Of a DNA stretch of 64,000 nt, positions 1 to 10,131 are shown piece after piece. The translations under genes and the position numbers were made by a program. Below the pieces are notes generated by a model, which saw nothing but the letters and a program-made list of their open reading frames with translations, was not told the origin of the DNA and ran no database searches. Numbering within the stretch: position 1 is the first letter of the stretch; each line of letters opens with the position of its first letter. Source of the DNA: Marinobacter gelidimuriae (GTDB taxonomy: Bacteria; Pseudomonadota; Gammaproteobacteria; Pseudomonadales; Oleiphilaceae); the NCBI RefSeq assembly GCF_000372805.1, contig NZ_KB889875.1, forward strand, positions 41,979 through 105,978. Direction: 5' to 3'.

Positions 1-173
1 ACAAAACACCCCCGCGCGGATTTGCGCACGGAACGCGAGTATCCTGTATGGCCAGAATTGGGTACAAATGATACCTTCCACGCAGAATTTTTTCATCCGA
101 AACCCCGTTTAAGTGCCGCATTACTGGCTTGAACTCTTTCTGTGCTGCCCCTAAACTCTCCCGGAGTGATGTT

Positions 174-391
174 ATGACCACGATTTCCCGCCAGGCCCTG
201 GAAGCAGTCATTCGCGAATACCGCGATCCGTACCGCGGTGAATCTGGCTCTGGCGCTGCAGGAGCAAAAGTACTTCATTCCCATTGAAGCCCACGGTGGC
301 GGCAGAGCCGGACTCGGAAGTGGCGCGGCGCTATTTCCAGCGTGTCGGTCACCGGCCATTGGAATTCGCACTAAAACCGGCCAACAGTTAA
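174..391 (+). pseudogene. apbC: Eroded apbC/mrp (Fe-S cluster carrier ATPase) remnant
   Basis: Pieces of an ApbC/Mrp protein (normally about 370-380 aa) survive in order within about 220 bases. Bases 174-233 encode the typical N-terminus MTTISRQALEAVIREYRDPY. One frame over, TAVNLALALQ is the stretch just after the P-loop, and KYFIPIEAHG is a more central segment. From about 295 another frame encodes VAAEPDSEVARRY, typical of the C-terminus, ending at TAA 389-391. The P-loop and the CxxC metal-binding region are gone. Read from the ATG, the frame stops after 37 codons. Mrp is often found next to dcd or metG, which fits the neighbour. I infer a dead gene made by several internal deletions; an assembly collapse is the alternative. 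Confidence 0.8.
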
Positions 392-430
392 ACTGTCGCC
401 CTTTATAACTCCGGGATATGAGAAACCAGC

Positions 431-997
431 ATGAGCATTAAACCCGACAAGTGGATTCGCCGCATGGCGCAGCAACACAGCATGATCGAGCCCTTTGAGC
501 CCGGCCAGGTGCGTGAATCGGAAAAGGGCCGGGTCATTTCCTACGGTACCTCCAGCTATGGCTACGACGTGCGTTGCAGCAACGAGTTCAAAATCTTCAC
601 CAACGTGCATTCCGCCACGGTAGACCCGAAGAATTTTGACGAAAACAGCTTTGTTAACATTACCAGCGACGTCTGTATTATCCCGCCCAACTCGTTTGCG
701 CTGGCGCGTACTGTGGAATATTTTCGCATTCCCCGCAGTGTGCTGACCATCTGCCTGGGCAAGTCCACTTATGCCCGCTGCGGCATTATTGTCAACGTCA
801 CTCCGCTGGAGCCAGAGTGGGAAGGCCAGGTGACATTGGAGTTTTCCAACACCACCAACTTGCCGGCAAAAATTTACGCCAACGAAGGGGTGGCGCAGAT
901 GCTGTTTTTCGAGGCTGACGAAGTGTGTGAGACCAGCTATAAAGACCGGGGCGGCAAGTACTTGGGCCAAACCGGCGTAACGCTGCCGCGCACATGA
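431..997 (+). CDS. dcd: dCTP deaminase
   Basis: Trimeric enzyme that deaminates dCTP to dUTP, feeding dTMP synthesis. The 188-aa length is normal. The N-terminal [12 protein letters not shown] segment, the GKSTYARCG loop and the VTLEF strand are present; by alignment with the E. coli enzyme the catalytic glutamate is E137. Start chosen at the ATG giving [10 protein letters not shown], the usual N-terminus of the longer Dcd subgroup. Its last four bases ATGA overlap the start of the DUF416 gene, suggesting translational coupling. The decayed apbC lies 39 bases upstream, so dcd may use a promoter within that remnant. Confidence 0.95.
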   Translation: MSIKPDKWIRRMAQQHSMIEPFEPGQVRESEKGRVISYGTSSYGYDVRCSNEFKIFTNVHSATVDPKNFDENSFVNITSDVCIIPPNSFALARTVEYFRIPRSVLTICLGKSTYARCGIIVNVTPLEPEWEGQVTLEFSNTTNLPAKIYANEGVAQMLFFEADEVCETSYKDRGGKYLGQTGVTLPRT

Positions 998-1593
998 ACG
1001 CCAATCAGTTTTTGAAAGCAGTACAGCAGCTACAGGGCTGGCGCGAATGCGCGTTTTTGCTATCGCTGGCCGAGCGGGCGTTTCCCAATTACGCCCTGTT
1101 TGCCGACGCCATGGAACTGAAAACCGGCGCCAAAATGCGCCAGATTCTGGATGCCGGTTGGAATCTGTTAAAGCCAGAGGCCATAGAGACTGCCATTCCC
1201 CAGTGGCTGCGCAAGCTGGAAGCACTGTCTCCGGACGTTGAGGATTACGACGCCTACGGCGTTTACCCCGCGTATGATTTCTGTCAGTTGCTGGAGCAGG
1301 CGCTGTTGAACCGGCTGAATCCTGGCAAGCATAGGGCGACAGAGGCTTCACAGCTTGCCACGGCCACCGTGATGAGTTTTGTTGAGGTTTCGGAAGCCGA
1401 AGAACTAAGCGAAGACGAGCTGGTGCGCCTGCTGGACCAGCATCCTCTGATGAAAGAGGATAAGTTGTTCCAGCGTGATTTGGTGTTGGAGCTTAAGCGC
1501 CAGCGTGTGCCGCGGCAGGAATTTATCGACACCCTGCGGCAGCGCGCGGAAAATGAAGGTGTTAGCAATCTGGGCATTTCACTGTCCGATTAA
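994..1593 (+). CDS. DUF416 (YjaG-like) family protein
   Basis: A 199-aa soluble, acidic protein resembling the YjaG/DUF416 family, whose function is not known. The N-terminal part ([28 protein letters not shown]) and the helical central region around [15 protein letters not shown] follow the family pattern. No signal peptide or membrane segment is visible. The start overlaps the dcd stop by 4 bases (ATGA). Coupling to a nucleotide-pool enzyme does not by itself indicate a role. Family assignment is from memory of the sequence pattern. Confidence 0.75.
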   Translation: MNANQFLKAVQQLQGWRECAFLLSLAERAFPNYALFADAMELKTGAKMRQILDAGWNLLKPEAIETAIPQWLRKLEALSPDVEDYDAYGVYPAYDFCQLLEQALLNRLNPGKHRATEASQLATATVMSFVEVSEAEELSEDELVRLLDQHPLMKEDKLFQRDLVLELKRQRVPRQEFIDTLRQRAENEGVSNLGISLSD

Positions 1594-1662
1594 CATTGAC
1601 TGAATAACCTTGACCGAATAAAACCGCTCAACCAACGCTGTTCAATTAACGGACGGGATCTG

Positions 1663-2940
1663 ATGAAACTCTCTGCGTTTGGCCAGAAATTTACGGCGGA
1701 TGCCGGTATTACCTCGTTGATGGACGATCTCGGTAATGCCATGGCCTCGGGTGATGACCTGATCATGATGGGCGGCGGCAACCCCGGCCATATTCCTGAG
1801 ATACAGCAGCGGGTTCGGGAGATTCTTGTTCAGATCAGCCAGAGTGACGCCGATATGCGTCGCCTGGTGGGCGTTTATGATCCTCCTCAGGGCGAAAAGC
1901 AGTTTATCGCGGCGTTGGCTGAACTGTTGAGTCGTGAGTATGGTTGGGACCTGACCAGCGAGAACATTGCGCTCACCAACGGCAGCCAGTCAGCATTTTT
2001 TATGCTGTTCAATATGTTCGGTGGTGACTACGGCGATGGCGTGCACAAACACATTCTGTTGCCGCTGGCACCGGAGTACATCGGGTACGCCGACGCAGGC
2101 ATAGACGCGGATCTGTTTCACGCGGTGCAGCCTGACATTTCCTTCACGGACGCCCACGAGTTCAAATACCGAATCGACTTTGACGCGGTAGAGGTGACCG
2201 GCGAAACCGGCGCTATTTGTGTGTCCAGGCCAACCAATCCCACCGGCAACGTGATCACCGACGACGAGCTGGCGCAATTGGAAATCTTGGCGCGGCGCCA
2301 AAACATCCCGCTGATTGTGGATGGTGCCTACGGCACGCCGTTTCCCAGCCTGTTGTTTACCGAAGCCAAACCAATCTGGAACGAACAGATCATTCTGTGC
2401 CTGAGCCTGTCCAAGCTAGGTTTGCCTGCGGCCCGCACCGGTATCGTGATTGCTGCGGCACCTACCATCAAGGCGCTGGCGGGCATTAATGCGATCATGA
2501 ATCTGGCTACCGGGAGCTTTGGTGCCATGCTGGCGGAGCCGTTGGTGCGCTCGGGGGAGATCTTGACCCTAAGCCGTGACGTGGTATGCCCGTTCTACAA
2601 GGCCAAAATGCAGCGCGCCGTGGCAGCGTTCACCGGGGCCATGGACGATGCGCCTTGCCGCTGGTATATCCACAAACCCGAGGGCGCGATGTTCCTGTGG
2701 CTGTGGTTTCCGGATTTACCGATTACCAGCCTGGAACTGTATCAGCGCTTGAAGCTTCGCGGTGTGCTGGTGGTGTCTGGCCATTACTTTTTCCCGGGGC
2801 TGCCTGAGGACGGCTGGAAACATCGCAACGAGTGTCTTCGGGTAACCTACTCCCAGGACGACGAACGGGTTGCAGAAGGGCTGCGAATTATTGCCGAAGA
2901 AGTTAAAGCGGTATGGGTAGAAGCTGAAGCTGCGGACTGA
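1663..2940 (+). CDS. avtA: Valine-pyruvate aminotransferase
   Basis: A 425-aa PLP-dependent fold type I aminotransferase. AvtA transfers the amino group of valine to pyruvate, giving alanine and 2-ketoisovalerate. The N-terminus (FGQKFTADAGITSLMDDL) and MMGGGNPGHIPE are characteristic of AvtA. The RPTNPTGN segment at 189-196 and the probable PLP lysine K251 in LSLSKLGLP are visible. It stands alone, about 70 bases after the DUF416 gene, and is convergent with the DUF3108 gene (22-base gap). No attenuator or leader peptide is seen upstream. Confidence 0.9.
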   Translation: MKLSAFGQKFTADAGITSLMDDLGNAMASGDDLIMMGGGNPGHIPEIQQRVREILVQISQSDADMRRLVGVYDPPQGEKQFIAALAELLSREYGWDLTSENIALTNGSQSAFFMLFNMFGGDYGDGVHKHILLPLAPEYIGYADAGIDADLFHAVQPDISFTDAHEFKYRIDFDAVEVTGETGAICVSRPTNPTGNVITDDELAQLEILARRQNIPLIVDGAYGTPFPSLLFTEAKPIWNEQIILCLSLSKLGLPAARTGIVIAAAPTIKALAGINAIMNLATGSFGAMLAEPLVRSGEILTLSRDVVCPFYKAKMQRAVAAFTGAMDDAPCRWYIHKPEGAMFLWLWFPDLPITSLELYQRLKLRGVLVVSGHYFFPGLPEDGWKHRNECLRVTYSQDDERVAEGLRIIAEEVKAVWVEAEAAD

Positions 2941-2961
2941 TGCCCGCAGCCCAGGCCCATA

Positions 2962-3732
2962 TTAGAGCTGTTTTATGCTTTTCAGGTTGAGCTCGTAGCG
3001 GCTGCCATCAGGCTCGGTTTGCAGCAATTGCACCAACATGTGGTCGAATTTCGGGGCGAACCACATCAGTGTCTCCCGCTTGGCGCCTTCGCCCCTCAGT
3101 TTTTCCACCGTCAGAGCGTTCATCTCGCCTTGAGGTGTTTCGATCGGCCCCTCGTTAATAACTGCAAACTTTTCCTTGTCCAGCCGGCCGTGGCGTACGT
3201 AGCGGTACTCCATTTCCCGTTTTCCGGCCTTGATGTCTTGGTGCAACTGCAACTGATAGCCCAGTGGGTCCAGCAGGCCGGGGCTAAGGACGACTTCGAA
3301 TGCTTTATCCTTATAGCGGCCGGTCGCAAGATTTTGCTGCCAGTCAAAGTCGATGGTTTCTTCGCGGTCGCGAATCAGCAAACCTGAGAGCTTATAGCGG
3401 TAGCGCAAAGGAATGACCTGACCGTCCTGCCACTTTAGAACCACCGATTCTTCAATATCGGCTACAAACGATTTTACCGAGGTGCGATAAAGCCAAACGC
3501 CGTTATTCTGGTCACTAAGAATGCGCCTTGCGCTGCCGCTCAAGGTAATGCCCTGCTCGATAGAGGCAGAAAAAGAAGCTTCAAAAGGCGCTAATCTGGG
3601 CGTGTCCGAAGGCTCGCCACCCACTTCAGCTAGCACAGGTGCAATAAAGACAATCAGGCCCAACCGCAAGGCCAAGCTGAGCAGCAGGGGTAAACCCGGA
3701 AAAGCGGATCCAACCAGGAATTTTTTCTGCAT
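2962..3732 (-). CDS. Secreted DUF3108 domain protein
   Basis: A 256-aa protein whose ATG at 3732 gives MQKKF followed by a long hydrophobic stretch to about residue 35 ending VLAE, a probable Sec signal peptide; a longer upstream frame would lie inside purN and lacks sense. The mature part (APFEASFSASIEQGITLSGSA..., then RYRYKLSGLLIRDREE and ...YELNLKSI) fits the DUF3108 beta-rich periplasmic family of unknown function, which in many gammaproteobacteria sits just downstream of purMN, as here (31-base gap). The role is unknown; it may be an envelope or lipid-binding protein by fold analogy only. Confidence 0.8.
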   Translation of the reverse strand: MQKKFLVGSAFPGLPLLLSLALRLGLIVFIAPVLAEVGGEPSDTPRLAPFEASFSASIEQGITLSGSARRILSDQNNGVWLYRTSVKSFVADIEESVVLKWQDGQVIPLRYRYKLSGLLIRDREETIDFDWQQNLATGRYKDKAFEVVLSPGLLDPLGYQLQLHQDIKAGKREMEYRYVRHGRLDKEKFAVINEGPIETPQGEMNALTVEKLRGEGAKRETLMWFAPKFDHMLVQLLQTEPDGSRYELNLKSIKQL

Positions 3733-3763
3733 GACAGCCTCATCAAACACAGCGTTCGGGCGA

Positions 3764-4426
3764 TTAGTTTGCCGGCAATACCACTGGCTGGGGAAGCGCC
3801 TGGCCATCAAACAAAACCCGTTCAGCCCCCAGTTGCACACGGCCTTCACAGCACCAACGCACCACAATTGGATAAAGCACATGCTCCTGAGTTTGCACCT
3901 TCTGCGCCAGGGTTTCAGCGCTATCGTCCGGGCCCACTGTAATCTGGGCCTGGGCAATAATCGGCCCGCCATCCAGTTCTTCGGTGACAAAGTGCACAGA
4001 TACACCGTGCACTTTGTCACCGGCGTCCAGTGCGCGCTGGTGGGTATTCAGGCCAGTGTATTTTGGCAGCAGCGAGGGGTGAATGTTCAGTAGTTGGCCG
4101 CGGAGCGCGCGGACAAAACCCTCGGTCAGGATGCGCATGAAACCGGCCAGCACAATCAGGTCCGGGTTGTGGCGGCGGATTTCCTGCATCAGAGCGCCGT
4201 CGAATTCATCGCGACTGCCATAGCGACCGTGTTCAATCACAAAGGTCGGAATGTTTGTATGGGCCGCCTTCGCCAGCGCTGGCGCCTTGGCCTGATTACT
4301 GCCAACCGCCACTATGTCGGCGGGGTAGTCGCGCTCACGGCTGGCTTCAATCAGCGCCTGCAGGTTGCTGCCCTCGCCTGACACCAGAATCAGAATCTTG
4401 GGGCGCGGTGACGGATCCGCTTTCAT
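3764..4426 (-). CDS. purN: Phosphoribosylglycinamide formyltransferase
   Basis: GAR transformylase of de novo purine synthesis, using 10-formyl-THF to convert GAR to FGAR. The 220-aa protein has the [10 protein letters not shown] phosphate-binding loop and the catalytic trio N114, H116 (LNIHPSLLP) and D152 (ELDGGPII), matching N106/H108/D144 of E. coli with an offset of 8. Its ATG overlaps the purM stop by 4 bases, so purM-purN is translationally coupled, the usual arrangement. SNQAKAPAL replaces the more common SNRPDA-type stretch but lies outside the catalytic residues. Confidence 0.95.
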   Translation of the reverse strand: MKADPSPRPKILILVSGEGSNLQALIEASRERDYPADIVAVGSNQAKAPALAKAAHTNIPTFVIEHGRYGSRDEFDGALMQEIRRHNPDLIVLAGFMRILTEGFVRALRGQLLNIHPSLLPKYTGLNTHQRALDAGDKVHGVSVHFVTEELDGGPIIAQAQITVGPDDSAETLAQKVQTQEHVLYPIVVRWCCEGRVQLGAERVLFDGQALPQPVVLPAN

Positions 4427-5487
4427 ATCGCCAGCAGTCCCGGCTGGTAGCGTACAACGCTGTCGGCCTGGCGATCCGCGCCGGCTTCAATAGTACCAAG
4501 ATGCCACGCCGTTTCGCCCATGGCATTGAGTGTATCCAGCGTCAGCGACAGTTGGTCCTGTGGAACGCATAGCACCATGCCAATGCCGCAGTTAAACGTG
4601 CGGTACATTTCTTCAGTGGCCACGCCGCCGGCGTCTTTTAGCCATTGAAACACCGGCGGTAGCTGCCAGCTGGCGGTATCAATTGCGGCCACGGTGCCCT
4701 TGGGCAATACGCGGGGTATGTTCTCGGGCAGGCCACCGCCGGTAATGTGTGACAGAGCACGTACGTCTATGTCGCGAATCAGCTTTAGCAGGTTTTTTAC
4801 ATAGATGCGTGTCGGGGCCATCAGGGCCTCGGCCAAGGTGGTATCGCCTATTGGCTGGTTCAGATCGGCGTTGCTGACTTCCAGAATTTTGCGGATCAGT
4901 GAATAACCGTTGGAGTGGGGGCCGGAAGAGCCGATCGCCAGCAGGGCATCACCCAGGCGCACGCGGCTGCCGTCAATAATATCAGCGCGCTCGGCTATGC
5001 CAACGCAGAATCCGGCAAGGTCGTAGTCGTCACCTTCGTACATGCCCGGCATCTCGGCGGTTTCGCCACCCACCAGCGCGCAGCCGGCCAGCTCGCAGCC
5101 TTCGCCAATGCCTTCAACCACGCTGGCAGCGACTTCTACGTTCAGTTTGCCGGTGGCGTAGTAGTCCAGGAAGAACAGGGGCTCGGCGCCACCCACAATC
5201 AGGTCGTTCACGCACATGGCAACCAGGTCGATGCCGATGGTGTCGTGTTTTTGTAACTGCATGGCCAGGCGCAATTTTGTGCCTACGCCGTCGGTGCCAG
5301 ACACCAGTACAGGCTCTTTATAGCCAGCAGGAATGGCAACCATGGCGCCAAACCCACCCAGGCCACCCAGCACTTCCGGGCGACGGGTGCGTGCCGCTGT
5401 CGCTTTAATGCGGTTGACGAGTTCATTGCCGGCGTCAATATCAACGCCTGCGTCGCGGTAAGTCAAAGAGGGCTTGTGTTCGCTCAT
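4423..5487 (-). CDS. purM: Phosphoribosylformylglycinamidine cyclo-ligase (AIR synthase)
   Basis: A 354-aa ATP-dependent AIR synthase, the fifth step of purine synthesis. The N-terminus [20 protein letters not shown] is typical, so the ATG at 5487 is chosen rather than a GTG 66 bases upstream. The [17 protein letters not shown] and [11 protein letters not shown] motifs of the PurM/PurL superfamily are all visible. No clear Shine-Dalgarno precedes the ATG. It is first in the purMN unit and is divergent from the DUF2066 gene, with the promoter region in about 5490-5700. Confidence 0.95.
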   Translation of the reverse strand: MSEHKPSLTYRDAGVDIDAGNELVNRIKATAARTRRPEVLGGLGGFGAMVAIPAGYKEPVLVSGTDGVGTKLRLAMQLQKHDTIGIDLVAMCVNDLIVGGAEPLFFLDYYATGKLNVEVAASVVEGIGEGCELAGCALVGGETAEMPGMYEGDDYDLAGFCVGIAERADIIDGSRVRLGDALLAIGSSGPHSNGYSLIRKILEVSNADLNQPIGDTTLAEALMAPTRIYVKNLLKLIRDIDVRALSHITGGGLPENIPRVLPKGTVAAIDTASWQLPPVFQWLKDAGGVATEEMYRTFNCGIGMVLCVPQDQLSLTLDTLNAMGETAWHLGTIEAGADRQADSVVRYQPGLLAI

Positions 5488-5707
5488 GGAGGTGTAAACC
5501 GTTGGCCAGTGGGTCAAGGCGCGGATTTTAGCAGGTGCAGTGAAGGGTACCAACCGTAATTGCCACGATTCCGCCTCAAAGCTGCTGGGGCGCAGCGCTA
5601 CTCAGGCCCGGGGGCTTGGTGTATCCTGTCCGACATCCATGCAATTGCCGGGTTTTTACATGCGTGCATTTCAAAAGAGCGACAGGCCTGAATTTCAAAA
5701 AATCTAT

Positions 5708-6898
5708 ATGCCTGACTTTCAAAGATCCATCGAATTCAAGTTATTGTCCGAGTCTTGCTGCAGTCTCGTAGTCAGCGCCCTGGCCCGTGTCAGGCAGTCC
5801 GCTGCGCGCTGGGCATTGGCGGCGATGTTGCTGCTGGCGGCTCAGGCTCAGGCAGTAACCGTCAACAATCTGTATTCTGCCAACGTGGCTCTGCAAGGCT
5901 CCGGGCCAGAGGCGTTATCGGCGTCTTATGGCGCAGGGCTGCGTGAGGTGCTGGTGCGTGTTGCCGGCAGCCGTGGAGTATTAGAGCGCGAAGGTGTCGA
6001 TGGTGTGCTTGGCACGGCCGAGTCCATGCTGACGTCTTACCAGGTTTTAAATGCAGGTGCTGAAAGCCGGGTACAGATGAGCTTTGGCGCGGTAGCAGTC
6101 ACTCAGGCGCTGGCCTCAATTCAGGCGCCGGTGTGGGGTGCCAACCGGCCACTGACATTGGCCTGGGTTGCGCTTGAAGAAAATGGTGTGAGGGCATTGA
6201 TTACCGATACCGGCCCTCTTGACGGTGCCAGCGCCGATTTCCGCTCCGGTCTTGAAAACGCATCGCGGGTCCGCGGCTTGCCGCTGGTGTTACCGGTTGC
6301 GGGGGCGGCAGGTAATCGCGAGTTGCTGTCGGATATCTGGGGCCAGTTTGTTAGCCGTGTACGCAGCGCTTCCAATGATGTTGGTCGTGATGTGATGGCG
6401 CTGGTGCGGGTTAGTCGTAGCGGTGATCAGTGGCGCGCGGGTTGGGTGATGGACGGCTTCAGTTCTGATAGCCCTGGCGAACAGGCGGTGAATGCAGACT
6501 CGCCGGCGGCTCTGGCGCAGGCCCTCATCGATCGCTGGACTGAACTTTATGTTAGCCGTTATGGGGCAAGCGGAGGCGAGGCTGGTAAACAACCTACGGT
6601 GGATTTAGTACTGCAGGGCGTGACTAAATTGGCTGACTACGCCAAAATAACCCGAGCCCTGGCGCAGATTAATGCTGTTGAAAATGTCGTACCTGTTGAA
6701 GTGAAGGGCAGTGAGCTGATCATGCGCCTGACATTTTCTGGTGAGTTGGATCAGCTGCGTGACCACATCACGCTGGATTCCCGCTTGGTGTCGCAGCCAG
6801 CAGCGGCCGGACCGTCTGAGGAACAGGCTTTGCAGGCGCTGTATCCGGTTCTGATCTATCGCTGGCAGCCTTCACCGGTCCCGGCGGTGGTGCGTTAA
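5708..6898 (+). CDS. Secreted DUF2066 domain protein
   Basis: DUF2066 proteins are predicted periplasmic or envelope proteins of unknown function encoded between purM and hda in many gammaproteobacteria, as here. The hydrophobic core WALAAMLLLAAQAQA followed by VTVNNLYSANV is a clear signal peptide and mature N-terminus. The start is uncertain: ATG 5708 gives 396 aa; ATG 5660 and GTG 5540 are also open, and none has a good ribosome site. The stretch 5665-5740 contains an imperfect 24-base (8-residue) repeat around AFQK/EFQK/DFQR, which may be coding or may be regulatory DNA. TTG- or ATG-initiated shorter forms are possible. Confidence 0.75.
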   Translation: MPDFQRSIEFKLLSESCCSLVVSALARVRQSAARWALAAMLLLAAQAQAVTVNNLYSANVALQGSGPEALSASYGAGLREVLVRVAGSRGVLEREGVDGVLGTAESMLTSYQVLNAGAESRVQMSFGAVAVTQALASIQAPVWGANRPLTLAWVALEENGVRALITDTGPLDGASADFRSGLENASRVRGLPLVLPVAGAAGNRELLSDIWGQFVSRVRSASNDVGRDVMALVRVSRSGDQWRAGWVMDGFSSDSPGEQAVNADSPAALAQALIDRWTELYVSRYGASGGEAGKQPTVDLVLQGVTKLADYAKITRALAQINAVENVVPVEVKGSELIMRLTFSGELDQLRDHITLDSRLVSQPAAAGPSEEQALQALYPVLIYRWQPSPVPAVVR

Positions 6899-6919
6899 GG
6901 TCGATGTGAGGAGGGCGCT

Positions 6920-7480
6920 TTGAGCTTGCATCATTGGCGCTGGATTCCGAATGCCCTGACCTTTCTGCGTATTGCGTTGATTGCTCCGTTTGCTATGGAG
7001 TTGCACGCAGGCAGTTATCCCATGGCATTGATTATTTTTACTTTGGCAGCGGTGACTGATGGCGTGGACGGGTATCTGGCCCGCCGCTTTGACTGGCGCT
7101 CCCGCTTTGGCGCCATCGTCGATCCGCTAGCGGACAAAGCTTTGCTCATTACCGCCTATCTGATGTTGGCACTGGGCGGGGTATTTCCTTTGTGGCTGTT
7201 TTTGCTGGTGCTGGGGCGCGATCTGTTAATTGTTTGTGGCGCACTGATATTTCACTATGGAATCGGCAGATTCGAAATGGCTCCGAGCCTGTTGGGCAAA
7301 TTCAACACCGCGATTCAGTTTTTTGCAGTGCTGGTGGCAATGCTATTGCAGGTCATCACCATGGTGCCGTCATGGATAAACTCGGCGCTCGTCTGGGCGG
7401 TTGCTGTATTCACAGTGCTTAGCGGTGCGCACTATCTGCTCGCTTGGAGCTTACGGGCATGGAGGGCCAGGTTGTCGTGA
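6920..7480 (+). CDS. CDP-alcohol phosphatidyltransferase family protein
   Basis: A 186-aa integral membrane enzyme with about six hydrophobic segments. The diagnostic motif D-x2-DG-x2-AR-x8-G-x3-D-x3-D is complete (D47, D50, G51, A54, R55, G64, D68, D72), so it should transfer a phosphatidyl group from CDP-diacylglycerol to an alcohol. The family includes PgsA and cardiolipin-synthase-like members; this one is the PgsA-like paralogue usually found beside hda, and its acceptor cannot be decided from sequence. It starts at TTG 6920 behind a good GAGGAGGG site, and its stop overlaps the hda GTG by 4 bases. Confidence 0.85.
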   Translation: MSLHHWRWIPNALTFLRIALIAPFAMELHAGSYPMALIIFTLAAVTDGVDGYLARRFDWRSRFGAIVDPLADKALLITAYLMLALGGVFPLWLFLLVLGRDLLIVCGALIFHYGIGRFEMAPSLLGKFNTAIQFFAVLVAMLLQVITMVPSWINSALVWAVAVFTVLSGAHYLLAWSLRAWRARLS

Positions 7481-8175
7481 CAAGTTCACAGCTCATTCTG
7501 GGTGTTAAATTGCGTGACGATGCCCGCTTCGACAACTTCCACGGCGAGCGCAATGCGGCCGTAGCCGAGCGTTTGCAACAGGCTTGTCAGCCTCCGGTGA
7601 CGGTGCCAGTGGTGGTGTTGTGTGGCGATTCCGATACCGGCAAAAGCCACCTGTTACAGGCCCTGTGCCACTACGCTGAAAGCCAGTCGTTATCGGCGGT
7701 TTGTATCAGCATTACCGAGCTGGGGCCGTTTGGACCAGATGCGCTGACCGGGCTCGAGCAATTTAACCTGGTGTGCCTGGACGATCTGGACAGTGTCGTT
7801 GGTCAGACCGGCTGGGAAGAGGCCGTTTTTCATCTTTACAACCGCATGCTGGATGCCGGCCACCAGCTCGTTGTGAGCTTGTCGGATGTGCCTGCGTCCT
7901 TACCGTTCATTTTGCCCGACTTGTCTTCCCGTCTTAGCCACGGTTTGACTCTGCAGCTGGGTATTTACCGCGATTCAGATCGCAAGCGTATTCTGATGGC
8001 CCGCGCAGAGCAGCGGGGCCTGGTGATGGCTGACGATGTTGCCGGATTTATTCTGCGCCGCGCTCCGCGGCGCCTGGGTGAGTTGCTGGCCATTCTGGAC
8101 TCGCTGGACGAAAATTCCTTGCAGGCCCAGCGCCGGCTGACCATTCCGTTTGTGAAAACCGTAATGAACTGGTAA
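7477..8175 (+). CDS. hda: DnaA regulatory inactivator Hda
   Basis: Hda joins the DnaA AAA+ fold to a sliding-clamp-binding N-terminus and stimulates ATP hydrolysis on DnaA after initiation. I chose GTG 7477, because the family begins MTSSQLIL and this start overlaps the upstream stop by 4 bases (GTGA); a GGAGGG lies about 12 bases before it. The clamp-binding QLIL sequence is at residues 5-8, the P-loop GDSDTGKS at 50-57, and the Walker B LVCLDDLDS around 100. A common family version of the loop has GSGKS where this has DTGKS. Length 232 aa is normal. Confidence 0.9.
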   Translation: MTSSQLILGVKLRDDARFDNFHGERNAAVAERLQQACQPPVTVPVVVLCGDSDTGKSHLLQALCHYAESQSLSAVCISITELGPFGPDALTGLEQFNLVCLDDLDSVVGQTGWEEAVFHLYNRMLDAGHQLVVSLSDVPASLPFILPDLSSRLSHGLTLQLGIYRDSDRKRILMARAEQRGLVMADDVAGFILRRAPRRLGELLAILDSLDENSLQAQRRLTIPFVKTVMNW

Positions 8176-8223
8176 CTGCGGCCGCTATGAGCGAGCGCTA
8201 ACACACAAGTAAGGAGACGAGCG

Positions 8224-8646
8224 ATGAGACGGGTGGTATTCAATCAGAAAGGCGGTGTCGGCAAGTCCAGTATTACCTGCAACCTGGCCGCGATCAGTGC
8301 GGCCCGCGGCAAGCGCACTTTAGTGGTTGATCTGGACCCCCAGGGTAATTCAACCCATTACCTGATGGGTCGGCCTGCCACCGAGCTCGATAATAACGCG
8401 GCCGATTTACTTGAGCAGACCTTGTCGTTTACGGTGTTCAACCGACGCCCGGAAGAGTCGTTTGTGCACGCAACGCCTTTTGAGAACTTATGGGTGTTGC
8501 CTTCAAGTCCGGAGTTGGAATTTCTTGAATGCAAACTTGAAGCCAAGCACAAAATCTACAAATTGCGTGAAGCCCTGAAAAAGCTGGATCAACATTTCGA
8601 CGACATTTACATCGATACCGCGCCGGCCCTGACGGCGCAAGAATGA
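8224..8646 (+). pseudogene. Truncated ParA/Soj-family ATPase
   Basis: The 140-aa product starts as a normal ParA-like ATPase (RRVVFNQKGGVGKSSITCNLA deviant Walker A, then VVDLDPQGNSTHYL, and IYIDTAPAL as Walker B). It ends nine codons later at TGA 8644-8646. Complete homologues run to about 260 aa, so the whole C-terminal half with the dimer and partner surfaces is missing. The deletion fuses the ParA body directly to the yqcC start. An AAGGAG site stands before the ATG, so the fragment may still be translated, but it should not function as a partition or localisation ATPase. Confidence 0.75.
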
Positions 8647-8987
8647 GAGCCGCACCCGACAACCTTGGCCATACCTACCAAGTTGCCGACCGTCTGCTGG
8701 CTATTGAAATCCAGCTGCGTCAGATGAATTGTTGGCAAAGCGAGCCTCTGGCAGCAGAAAAGTACCTCAGCTGCGAGCCGTTTTGCCTGGATACAATGAG
8801 CTTTGAGCAGTGGCTGCAGTTTGTGCTTTTGGCGCGGCTGAAACAGCTGGTTGAAGATGATCAGCCGTTACCCACGGTCAGCGGCGTGGCGCCTATGGCA
8901 GAAGAGCACTATCGCTCCGGCCCCGGGCAGGCGTTGATTCGCGAACTGGCAGCCCTGGACGAACTGCTGGGTGCAAAGCCTGGCTGA
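8643..8987 (+). CDS. yqcC: YqcC family (DUF446) protein
   Basis: A 114-aa protein matching the small YqcC/DUF446 family: VADRLLAIEIQLRQMNCW, then the conserved CEPFCLDTMSFEQWLQFVLL core and a LPTVSGVAPMAEEHYR tail. The family is a small four-helix domain of unknown role, often near pseudouridine synthase truC. Its ATG overlaps the stop of the truncated ParA gene (ATGA), an arrangement probably created by the deletion that removed the end of that gene, so the first few residues may also be altered. Confidence 0.8.
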   Translation: MRAAPDNLGHTYQVADRLLAIEIQLRQMNCWQSEPLAAEKYLSCEPFCLDTMSFEQWLQFVLLARLKQLVEDDQPLPTVSGVAPMAEEHYRSGPGQALIRELAALDELLGAKPG

Positions 8988-9021
8988 GCGCTATCGCCAG
9001 GTCACGAAATGCGATGGCCGT

Positions 9022-9891
<870 letters not shown>

Positions 9892-10131
9892 TTAGGTGCA
9901 CGCGGCACAAATAGGCAGAAACGGAGTTTATCGCGCCCGCCGGCGTTCGCCAACTATGTTGTTCGAGTTTATTCTGGACGACTGCCATTTGCATTCAGTG
10001 ATGAAAAGCCTGTTGCAGCGTGCCGTGGCACACGGTGACGCTTTGTGATTCAATCGGAGTTATTCCACTTCGTTGAATCAGGATTCGCCTTGCCTCAAAC
10101 TCCCCACTCTGTGTTTACCCCAGCCTCTGAG

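Noticed and set aside
371..1351. A 326-codon frame on the minus strand opposite dcd and the DUF416 gene
   Set aside because: It is antisense to two well-supported genes, has no recognisable domain and arises from GC-rich codon bias.
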